The notes under the pieces are model-generated. The model was not told the DNA's origin. It did not search any database and saw only the letters and a program-made list of their open reading frames with translations. This document shows positions 55,128-64,000 of a stretch of DNA of 64,000 bases, piece by piece (positions within the stretch are counted from its first letter, which is position 1; every line of letters starts with the position of its first letter). The stretch spans positions 1 through 64,000 of the forward strand of contig DASXMW010000226.1 of NCBI GenBank assembly GCA_036495425.1, given 5' to 3'. The translations under genes and the position numbers were made by a program. This stretch comes from Bog-532 sp036495425. Its GTDB lineage: Bacteria; Actinomycetota; Actinomycetes; Streptosporangiales; Streptosporangiaceae.

Positions 55128-56489
55128 ATGAACGCACCTGCTACGCCTGCCGTGGGCGGCCCCGGGCTGCCGCAGGAACGCCGTGTCGTCACCGAGATCC
55201 CCGGACCGGCCTCGCGCGAACTGCTCGAACGCCGGCAGCGCAGCGTGGCCCGCGGGGTCAGCCACGTCCTGCCCGTGTTCGTCACCGCGGCCGGCGGCGG
55301 GGTGCTGGTCGACGCCGACGGCAACTCGCTGATCGACTTCGGCTCCGGCATCGCGGTGGTGTCGGCGGGCAACGCCGCGCCGCGGGTGGTGGAGCGGGTC
55401 CAGGCCCAGGTCGCCCAGTTCACCCACACCTGCTTCATGGTCACGCCGTACGAGGAGTACCTCACGGTCTGCGAGGAGCTGGCCCGGCGGACCCCTGGTG
55501 ACCACGAGAAGCGGTCCGTGCTGCTCAACTCGGGCGCGGAGGCGGTGGAGAACGCGATCAAGATCGCCCGGCACGCGACCGGCCGCCAGGCGGTGGTGGC
55601 GTTCGACCACGCCTACCACGGCCGGACCAACCTGACCATGGCCCTGACCGCGAAGAACATGCCGTACAAGCAGGGCTTCGGGCCGTTCGCGGGTGAAATC
55701 TACCGGGCCCCCATGGCCTACCCGTTCCGCTGGCCGGGCGGCCCGGACGCCTGCCGGGAGCAGGCCCTGGACGTGATCACCGGCCTGATCCACACCCAGG
55801 TCGGCGAGGAGAACCTCGCGGCAGTGATCATTGAGCCGATCCAGGGCGAGGGCGGGTTCATCGTGCCGCCGCCCGGGTTCCTGGCCGGGCTGGCCGAGTT
55901 CTGCCGCAGCTACGGCATCGTGCTGATCGCGGACGAGATCCAGACCGGGTTCTGCCGCACCGGCGACTGGTTCGCCTGCGAGCACGAGGGCGTGGTCCCG
56001 GACCTGATCACCACGGCCAAGGGCATCGCCGACGGGCTGCCGCTGGCCGCGGTCACCGGCCGGGCCGAGCTGATGGACGCCGTGCACGTCGGCGGGCTGG
56101 GCGGCACCTACGGCGGCAACCCGGTGGCCTGCGCGGCCGCCCTGGGCGCGATGGAGACGATGGCGGCCGAGGACCTGGCGGGCCGGGCCCGGCACATCGG
56201 CGACATCATGCTGCCCCGGCTGGCCAAGCTGGCCGAGGCCAGCCCGTACATCGGGGACGTCCGCGGCCGCGGTGCCATGATCGCGGTCGAGCTCGTCCGG
56301 CCGGGCGGTATCGAGCCCGACCCGGCGGCCGCGGCCCAGGTGGCCAAGGCCTGCCACGCCGCGGGCCTGGTCGTACTGACCTGCGGGACGTTCGGGAACG
56401 TGCTGCGCTTCCTGCCGCCGCTGGTCATCGGGGACGGGCTGCTGGAGGAGGGCCTGTCGATCCTGGAGGACGCGTTCGCCGCGGTGTGA
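55128..56489 (+). CDS. gabT: 4-aminobutyrate aminotransferase-like class III aminotransferase
   Basis: A PLP-dependent enzyme of 453 residues that moves the amino group of GABA or a similar omega-amino acid to 2-oxoglutarate. ERRQRSVARGVSHVLPVF opens it, SGAEAVENAIKIARHAT is the phosphate-site block, and VIIEPIQGEGGFIVPP, LIADEIQTGFCRTG (Asp binding the pyridine nitrogen) and the Schiff-base lysine in ITTAKGIADGLPLAAV are all present. It diverges from pcaB and is followed by a spermidine-synthase-like gene. The preference for GABA is inferred from the motif set. Confidence 0.88.
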   Translation: MNAPATPAVGGPGLPQERRVVTEIPGPASRELLERRQRSVARGVSHVLPVFVTAAGGGVLVDADGNSLIDFGSGIAVVSAGNAAPRVVERVQAQVAQFTHTCFMVTPYEEYLTVCEELARRTPGDHEKRSVLLNSGAEAVENAIKIARHATGRQAVVAFDHAYHGRTNLTMALTAKNMPYKQGFGPFAGEIYRAPMAYPFRWPGGPDACREQALDVITGLIHTQVGEENLAAVIIEPIQGEGGFIVPPPGFLAGLAEFCRSYGIVLIADEIQTGFCRTGDWFACEHEGVVPDLITTAKGIADGLPLAAVTGRAELMDAVHVGGLGGTYGGNPVACAAALGAMETMAAEDLAGRARHIGDIMLPRLAKLAEASPYIGDVRGRGAMIAVELVRPGGIEPDPAAAAQVAKACHAAGLVVLTCGTFGNVLRFLPPLVIGDGLLEEGLSILEDAFAAV

Positions 56490-56510
56490 GCGGCCCCCGA
56501 TACTGGGGGC

Positions 56511-57398
56511 ATGGCGGGCCGGGCACAGCGCGGGGAGCAGCGGATGGCCGTGCACCGCGAGGTGGACAGCGGCCTGGCCGAGCTGGTCCCGGACCTGGAC
56601 CGGCCCGGCTCGTGGCTGCTCTACCTGGGTGACGCCCCCCAGTCGCAGGTCGACCTGACCGATCCCCGGTACCTGGAGTTCGAGTACATCCAGCGGATCG
56701 CGCACCTGCTGGACGTGGCCGCGCCGGCCGGGGCGCCGCTGCGCGTGCTGCACCTGGGCGGCGGCGCGCTCACCCTGCCCCGGTACCTGGCCGCGACCCG
56801 CCCCGGGTCCAGCCAGCTGGTGGCCGAGACCGACGGCGCCCTGATGGACCTGGTCCGCGAGCACCTGCCGCTGGGCCGGGCCCGGGGCCGGATCCGGGTC
56901 CGCATCGCCGACGCCCGCGAGGTGCTCGGCTCGGTCGCGCCCGGGCGGTTCGACGTGGTGATCAGCGACGTGTTCGCCGGGGCCCGCACGCCCCCGCACC
57001 TGACCACGGTGGAGTGCGCCGAGCTGGCCGCGCGGGCGCTGGGACCGGGCGGGATCTACATCCAGAATGTGGCCGACGGGCCACCGCTGGCCTTTGCCAA
57101 ACAGCAGGCCGCGGCCGTGGCGCAGGTATTCGCGCACGGGCTGCTGATGGCCGAGCCGGGGGTGCTGCGGCGGCGCCGGTTCGGGAACCTGGTGCTGGCG
57201 GGCAGCCAGGCCGGGCTGCCCGCCGACCAGCTCCGGCGGCGGGCGGCCGGCGACGCGTTCGCGGCCCGGGTGCTGGACGGTGAGGACCTGGACCGGTTCG
57301 TGGCCGGCACCCGCCCGGCCACCGACGCCACCGCGCAGCCGTCCCCCATGCCACCGCCCTCCGTGCTGACCGGCCCGGCCGAGGCGGAGAAGGCTTAG
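56511..57398 (+). CDS. Spermidine-synthase-like (fused-MFS-free) methyltransferase-fold protein
   Basis: The 295-residue protein resembles the C-terminal spermidine-synthase-like proteins of actinobacteria. VLHLGGGALTLPRYLAATRPGSSQ is the SAM-like nucleotide site with a paired acidic residue in VAETDGALMDLVRE, followed by RIRVRIADAREVL and FDVVISDVFAGARTPPHL. ECAELAARALGPGGIYIQN completes the fold. True spermidine synthases have extra gate residues that I cannot confirm, so the substrate is open. It follows the gabT-like gene by 21 bases and may form an operon with it. Confidence 0.75.
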   Translation: MAGRAQRGEQRMAVHREVDSGLAELVPDLDRPGSWLLYLGDAPQSQVDLTDPRYLEFEYIQRIAHLLDVAAPAGAPLRVLHLGGGALTLPRYLAATRPGSSQLVAETDGALMDLVREHLPLGRARGRIRVRIADAREVLGSVAPGRFDVVISDVFAGARTPPHLTTVECAELAARALGPGGIYIQNVADGPPLAFAKQQAAAVAQVFAHGLLMAEPGVLRRRRFGNLVLAGSQAGLPADQLRRRAAGDAFAARVLDGEDLDRFVAGTRPATDATAQPSPMPPPSVLTGPAEAEKA

Positions 57399-57624
57399 CC
57401 CGGGGCTCCGGCCCGCGGCCGGCCGGCCGCGCCGACGATCACGCCGACCAGGTCGGTGAAGCGCTGGTCCGGGGCCGCGCGTGGTGGTGCCGGATTGAGG
57501 GGTATTTGTCCGCTCCGGCAGCGCCGGGCCCGCCTTTCCGCTAGTCTGCTTGGCCTTGGGGAGGGTATTCAGGCATGTCCTTGGGCCGGGTAGGCGGATT
57601 GTCCTCGGGGAAGGTGTAGCGCGC

Positions 57625-58931
57625 ATGGAGATGCCGCCCCCCGGCTGGTACGACGACCCCGCGCAGGCCGGGTCGCTGCTCCGCTGGTGGGACGGGACCC
57701 AGTGGACGGGTCACACCGCCCCACGGGTCCAGGCCACCGCCCAGGCGCTCAGCGCCCCCGTACCAGCCAGCGCCGTACCGGCCAGCGCCGAACCAGCCGA
57801 CCTGAGCGACTTCCCGGCCGCGGGCGCCGCCGACGACGACCGGTCGCTCACCGAGTGGTTCGACTCCATCCCGGCCCGGCCGGCCCCCGGCACCGAGGTC
57901 GCCCTGGCCGGGGGCAAGCAGCCGGGCCGGCACGCCGAGAACTCGACCCGGGTCCTGGACGGCGCGCTGGTCCCGCCCGGTCCCGGGGCCACCAGCCGGC
58001 TGCCCCGCGGCACCGGGGCCCTGGCCCGGCTGGGCTGGCGGCGCAGCGCCCCGGTCCCCGAGGACAGCCTGCCGCTGGTCGAGCGGGCCGGCTACGGCGA
58101 CATGCTGCGGCGGAACAAGGTCCGGCTGATATGGGCGGTAGCCCTGGGGACGGCGCTGGCCATCCTCATCACCGGCGTGCTGGTCGGCGTGCTCGGGTCG
58201 TCGCCCGCCAAATCCGCGCCCGCCGCCGCGGCCAGCCACCACCCGGCCACCCACAGCGCGGCGCCCACGCCGTCGGCCTCGGACACCCCGTCGACCACCG
58301 CCACCACCGGCACCCCGGTCAGCGACGCCGCGTCCGGGCTGTCCTACGCGCTGCTGGCCGCGCCCTGGCAGCCCGGCTGCCCGGGCACCATGAACAACCC
58401 GGTGTTCGGCTGGTCGGCCGGGGAGAACGCGGTGGCGGGCACGGTCCCGGCCGCGGGCGGCAGCCCCTGGTACGCCAGCGCCTGCTCCGGCCTGCTCCCC
58501 CAGCAGTACGCCTACACCGGCGTGCAGGACCTGCCGCAGACGGCCATGAACCTGGTCAACGCCTTCGACCCGGCCTACTTCAACGGGCTGCCGCACGTCC
58601 GGTCCACCCAGGAGAACAACCCGCTCCAGGTCAGCGGGCACGCGGGCTGGATCGTGGAGTTCGGTATGACCTACCAGACCGCGGCCAGCCAGGGCCTGGC
58701 CTGGCAGAGCCAGCTGGGCGCGGTGGTGGTGGTGGACCGGGGCGCCGGCCAGCCGCCGGCCGTGCTCTACGTGACCGTGCCCAACAACCTGGGCACGGCC
58801 AACATCGGCACGATCCTGGCCTCGATGCAGCTGGCCGCGCCCGCGGCCGGCAGCCCGGCCGCCCCGACCCCGGCCGCGCCGACACCTTCGGCCCCGGCGC
58901 CAGCCGGATCAGGGGCACCCGGCCCGAACCC

Positions 58932-58935
<4 letters not shown>
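57625..58935 (+). CDS. DUF2510-containing single-pass membrane protein
   Basis: The 436-residue protein begins MEMPPPGWYDDPAQAGSLLRWWDGTQWTGH, the tryptophan-rich DUF2510 domain common in actinobacterial membrane proteins. A Pro/Ala/Ser-rich region follows, then one membrane helix (IWAVALGTALAILITGVLVGVLG, about residues 170-192), and an outside domain of about 200 residues with four Cys (GCPG, ACSG). It ends in a Pro/Ala-rich tail. Function unknown. I choose the ATG at 57625 (family start). Its frame opens earlier and its end overlaps the convergent mmsA stop by 4 bp. The gap before it (57399-57624) holds no other gene. Confidence 0.75.
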
Positions 58936-60451
<1,516 letters not shown>

Positions 60452-60455
<4 letters not shown>

Positions 60456-61750
60456 TGTGCTTCCTCGCTCACGGTTTTCAGCGCGTCGGTCAGGATGGCC
60501 AGGCCTTCGCGGGCCTCGGGCTCGCTCAGCGTGAGCGGCGGCGCCATCCGCAGGGTGTTGCCGGTCAGGCCGCCCTTGCCGATGAGCAGCCCGCGCTCGC
60601 GGGTCACTTCCAGCATGCGGGCGGCCAGCGGCGCGCTCGCCTTCCCGGTCCTGGGGTCGATCATGTCGAGCGCGAACATCAGGCCCCGTCCTCTAACCGA
60701 GCCGCCGGCCGCGCTGGCCGCGGCTGCCTCGCGCAGGGCCGGGATGATGATCTGGCCGAGCCGGGCCGCGTTGGCCTGCAGGTCGTGGTCGAGCACGTAG
60801 TCCAGGGTGGCGTTGGCGGCGGCGGTGGAGATCGGGTTGCCGCCGAAGGTGGAGATGCCGTTGCCGCGGACCCCGTCCAGCAGGTCGCCGCGGGCGACCA
60901 CGCCGCCGATCGCGAACCCGTTGCCCAGGCCCTTGGCGAACGTCATCGCGTCCGGGGTGACCCCGTGGGCGCCGATGCCCCAGAAGTGCTCGCCGGTGCG
61001 GCCCCAGCCGGTCTGCACCTCGTCGGAGATGAACAAGATGCCGTGCTCGTCGAGAACTTCCTGGTAGGCGGCGAACAGGCCGTCGGGGGCCATGGTGAAG
61101 CCGCCGACGCCCTGCACCGGCTCGGCGATCAGCGCGGCCACATCGGCCGGGTGCGCGGCCGTGCTGAGCACGTTCGTCAGGTCGGCCACGCAGGCCGCGA
61201 TGTAGTCCGCGTCGGACATCCCGGCGAACGCGGGCAGGTGCCGGTCGGCGCCGTGCAGGTAGTGGACGCCGAACGGGGCCAGCGAGGACGGCTTCCAGCC
61301 CGCGTTGCCGGTGATGGCGACCGCGCCGAACGACCGGCCGTGGTAGCTGTTGCGCATGGCCAGCACCTGGTCGGCGCCGCGGGCCGAGGTGGCCAGCAGC
61401 AGCGCGGTCTCGTTGGCCTCGGTGCCGGAGTTGGTGAAGAACACCTTGGCGTCGGGGATACCGGACAGCCGGGCGATCTTCTCGGCCAGCTCGACCTGGC
61501 CGCGGATCAGGTACAGCGTCGAGGTGTGCACCACCCCGGTGGCCAGCTGGCGCTCGACCGCCTCGCGCACCTCGGCCACGTCGTAGCCGAGCATGTTGGT
61601 CAGGATGCCGGCGAAGAAGTCGAGGTAGCTCTTGCCGTTCGCGTCGGTGACCCGGCAGCCCTTGCCGCCGGTCAGCTCGATGGGCTGGTCGTAGTAGAGC
61701 GCGACCCAGTTGGGGATGACCGCCCGGTGGCGGGCGTAGAGATCAGCCAT
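60452..61750 (-). CDS. Class III aminotransferase, probable beta-alanine/omega-amino acid type
   Basis: A 432-residue PLP enzyme with SYLDFFAGILTNMLGY, VFFTNSGTEANETALLLA, NSYHGRSFGAVAITG, LIAEPVQGVGGFTMAPDGLF, FISDEVQTGWGRTG (with the pyridine-binding Asp) and the lysine in MTFAKGLGNGFAIGG. These blocks fit an aspartate-aminotransferase-family enzyme that acts on omega-amino acids. The ATG at 61748-61750 has GGTAGGT upstream. It overlaps mmsA by 4 bases and is divergent from the PucR regulator, so all three probably form a regulated catabolic unit. Substrate is inferred from that context. Confidence 0.9.
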
Positions 61751-61841
61751 ACCTACCAGTGTGCGGGTTACCGAAGAGTCACCCCGGAGACATACTGTAA
61801 GGAAAATCTGCTTCACGGCGACACTGTGTCAGGAGGCTCCG

Positions 61842-63458
61842 GTGCTGCCCACCGTGTCCGACGTGCTGGAGCTGGAGGTGGTCCAGCGCGGGCGGCCGCG
61901 GGTGCTGGCCGGGGCCCCGGCGCTGAACCGCCCGGTGCGCTGGGTCCACGCCATCGAGCTGGCCGACGTGGCCCGCCTGCTGCACGGCGGCGAGCTGGTG
62001 CTGAGCACCGGGATCGCCCTGCCGGAAGATCCCGGCCTGCTGGCCGGGTACGTCGCCGACCTGGCCGCCACCGAGGTGGCCGGGCTGGCCGTCGAGCTGG
62101 GGCGCCGCTATCAGGCGCTGCCGGACGCGCTGGTCACCGCGGCCGAGCGGCACGGGCTGCCGCTGATCGCGTTCCGCCGCGAGGTCGCGTTCGTCGAGAT
62201 CACCGAGACCGTGCACGCGCTGATCATCGACGCCCAGCTGGACGAGCTGCGCCGGTCCGAGCGGGTGCACGAGACGTTCACCGACCTGTCGGTGGCCGGG
62301 GCGCCGCCGGAGGAGATCGTCCGCCAGGCCGCGCTGCTGGCCGGGCGGCCGGTGATCCTGGAGGACCTGTCGCACCGGGTGCTGGCCTGCTCCCCCGCGG
62401 GCGCCGACCCGCGGGCCCTGCTGGCCGGGTTCGAGCACCAGGCCCGCACGGTGACCGGGCCCCGCCGGACCTTCTACCACGAGGACGCCGGGTGGCTGGT
62501 GACCACGGTCGGGGCCCGCGGCGAGGACTGGGGCCGGGTCATCCAGGTCATCAACGAGCCGCCGGGGCCGCCGGACTTCGTGCTGATCGAGCGGGCGGCC
62601 AGCGCGCTGGCCCTGGGGCGGCTGCTGACCCGGCGGCAGGAGAGCCTGGAACGGCAGGCGCACCGCACGCTGATCAGCGCGATCGTGGAGAGCGCGCACG
62701 CCGGCCCGGAGGAGGCGGCGGCCCGGGCCCGGGCGCTCGGCGTGCCGGTCAGCGGCCGTCAGCTGATCGCGGTCATCGTCCGCGTCCCTGACGCAGGACC
62801 AGGCATCTCCGCGCACACCAGGATCGCCGAAGTCACCGAGGCGGCGGCGGACGCCTGCCGGGACGGGCGCCTGCCCGCGCTGGTCGGCTCCCTGGACGAC
62901 GTGCGGGCCGGGGCACTGCTGTCGCTGCCGCCGCGGGCGGATGCCGACGCGGAGCTGACCGCGCTGGCCGGGCGGCTGGGTCAGCGGCTGCGGCTGCGGT
63001 TCCCGATGGCGGGCGAGCCGTTCGTGCTCGGGGTCGGCTCGGCCACCGAGACCCTGCGCGACGTGCGCCGGTCGTTCCTGGAGGCCCGCCAGGTCGGCGA
63101 CGTGGCCATCCGCGATCCCGGCCACCGGCCGTTCTACCGGCTGCCGGACATGCGGCTGCGCGGGCTGCTGCACCTGCTGCGCGACGACGCACGGCTGCAG
63201 ACGTTCGCCGAGCGGGAGCTGGGCCCCCTGCTGGCCGCGGACGAGGCCCAGGGCTCGGAGCTGCTGCCCTGCCTGGCCGCCTACCTGGAGGCCGGGGGCA
63301 ACAAGGCCGCGGCCGCGCAGCGGGCTCACCTGGCCCGCCCCACGTTCTATCAGCGCCTGGACCAGATCGAGCGCGTCCTCGGGGTCGATCTTGATTCGGC
63401 TGAGTCGCGCACATCCCTGCACGTGGCCCTGCTGGCCCATAACCAGGCCGGCGAATAA
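61842..63458 (+). CDS. PucR-family transcriptional regulator
   Basis: The 538-residue protein has an N-terminal purine-catabolism-regulator-like domain (LPTVSDVLELEVVQRGRPRVLAG to about residue 120), then a GGDEF-like linker domain, then a C-terminal PucR helix-turn-helix (CLAAYLEAGGNKAAAAQRAHLARPTFYQRLDQIERVLGVDL). I choose the GTG at 61842, with AGGAGG upstream; the frame opens earlier at 61761. It is divergent from the aminotransferase-mmsA pair and probably activates it in response to an amine or its product. The stop overlaps the start of the next gene. Confidence 0.9.
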   Translation: MLPTVSDVLELEVVQRGRPRVLAGAPALNRPVRWVHAIELADVARLLHGGELVLSTGIALPEDPGLLAGYVADLAATEVAGLAVELGRRYQALPDALVTAAERHGLPLIAFRREVAFVEITETVHALIIDAQLDELRRSERVHETFTDLSVAGAPPEEIVRQAALLAGRPVILEDLSHRVLACSPAGADPRALLAGFEHQARTVTGPRRTFYHEDAGWLVTTVGARGEDWGRVIQVINEPPGPPDFVLIERAASALALGRLLTRRQESLERQAHRTLISAIVESAHAGPEEAAARARALGVPVSGRQLIAVIVRVPDAGPGISAHTRIAEVTEAAADACRDGRLPALVGSLDDVRAGALLSLPPRADADAELTALAGRLGQRLRLRFPMAGEPFVLGVGSATETLRDVRRSFLEARQVGDVAIRDPGHRPFYRLPDMRLRGLLHLLRDDARLQTFAERELGPLLAADEAQGSELLPCLAAYLEAGGNKAAAAQRAHLARPTFYQRLDQIERVLGVDLDSAESRTSLHVALLAHNQAGE

Positions 63459-64000
63459 TGCCAAGCCCCGATACCCGGCTCCCCATCGGGGTGTACCGCA
63501 CCTCCGGGCCGGACATTTCCGCCATCGAAAAGTACGAGTCCTTCCTGGGCATGCCGTCCGGGGCCACCGTGAACTACGTGCTGGCGTTCATGCCGGACAC
63601 CCCAGCAAGCTGGGCTCAGTTCGAGCAGGCCGTCCTGGCCGTCGCCACCAACGGGCCGCCGTCGTCTACCTCCGCCACGGCCTGGGCCCCGCTGCTGGGC
63701 CCCCGGCAGCTCATGCTGGCCGTCCCGGCCTGCTGCATGGGCAGCACCTGGGCCACCGAGGCGGCAGGCGCCAACGACACGCACTGGGCCGCCCTGGCTC
63801 ACACCCTCGTGAACGGCGGCCTCGGGAACTGCGTCCTCCGGATCGCCCGCGAGTTCAGCGGCGGATGGTACCGGTGGGATGCCACTCCTTCGAATGTCGG
63901 CACGTATATCGCCGGGTACGCGCACGTGGTCTCCGTCATGCGCGCGGCGGGGTTCACCGGAGAGTTCATGTGGAATCCCTATATCGGCCAGGGCACGTTC
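63458..64000 (+). CDS. GH26-like TIM-barrel glycosidase (3' end cut by window edge)
   Basis: The ATG at 63458 overlaps the PucR stop (TAATG), and the frame stays open to the right edge (180 codons visible). The protein begins MPSPDTRLPIGVYRTSG with no signal peptide. The segment HTLVNGGLGNCVLRIAREFSGGWYRWDA, quoted in two parts as CVLRIAREF and SGGWYRWDA, matches the family GH26 acid/base motif R-x3-E-(F)-x-G-x-W-Y. This is the main basis of the call. GH26 holds beta-mannanases and related enzymes. Absence of a leader and coupling to a regulator are unusual, and the rest of the barrel lies outside the window. Confidence 0.65.
   Translation, partial: MPSPDTRLPIGVYRTSGPDISAIEKYESFLGMPSGATVNYVLAFMPDTPASWAQFEQAVLAVATNGPPSSTSATAWAPLLGPRQLMLAVPACCMGSTWATEAAGANDTHWAALAHTLVNGGLGNCVLRIAREFSGGWYRWDATPSNVGTYIAGYAHVVSVMRAAGFTGEFMWNPYIGQGTF

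Overview
The window comes from the chromosome of a high-GC Gram-positive actinomycete. Evidence for this is the very GC-rich third codon positions, the frequent GTG/TTG starts and ATGA/GTGA start-stop overlaps, a mycothiol-dependent-isomerase-like protein, an ergothioneine operon, SteA/SteB, DUF5999 and DUF6412 proteins, and a uvrA promoter that matches the actinobacterial RecA-independent damage motif. A filamentous genus of the Streptosporangiales or a neighbouring order is plausible, but the sequence does not settle it. I see no rRNA, tRNA, CRISPR array, transposase or phage module.

Layout. 1-5 kb: the 5' end of a YidC-type insertase gene with a DUF6412 partner upstream, a class V aminotransferase, a DinB-like protein, and a 745-bp non-coding stretch before a DUF5999 gene. 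5-11 kb: a small alpha/beta hydrolase, uvrA, a VOC protein, a metallo-beta-lactamase-fold hydrolase and a GNAT acetyltransferase. 11-15 kb: a beta-glucan island (GH16 endoglucanase, LacI regulator, GH1 beta-glucosidase) with two LacI-type operators in the divergent promoter. 15-22 kb: a coupled minus-strand envelope operon, steA-steB-MraY-like-MurJ-like-GT4. 22-28 kb: selD followed by egtABCD. 28-29 kb: a minimal GntR protein and an EEP-fold enzyme. 29-36 kb: an alpha-glucoside system (LacI, binding protein, two permeases, GH13 enzyme) arranged like aglREFGA. 35.7-40 kb: recN-nadK-tlyA and a small protein, facing an SCP2-like gene. 40-49 kb: a mycosin-like protease with a membrane partner, an SDR, a GH18 chitinase, a phosphoglycerate-mutase-family gene, cutA, purC, an FAH-family hydrolase, a Met-rich lipoprotein and an esterase. 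49-55 kb: a tight protocatechuate operon, pcaBCIJHGD. 55-64 kb: gabT-like aminotransferase, spermidine-synthase-like protein, DUF2510 membrane protein, an aminotransferase/mmsA pair with a divergent PucR regulator, and the start of a GH26-like enzyme at the right edge.

How the parts fit. Several modules harvest plant or fungal polymers and lignin-derived aromatics (GH16/GH1, GH18, agl-like system, pca), as expected of a soil saprophyte. Stress protection is served by ergothioneine synthesis and DNA repair. The most notable reading is that uvrA and egtA both carry a TTGTCAGAC-N8-TANNNT promoter, preceded by the same flank, which matches the mycobacterial PafBC/RecA-NDp type. This suggests that ergothioneine synthesis is part of the DNA-damage response here. 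A selenophosphate synthetase gene lies directly upstream of the ergothioneine operon, which raises a possible, unproven, link to selenium chemistry.
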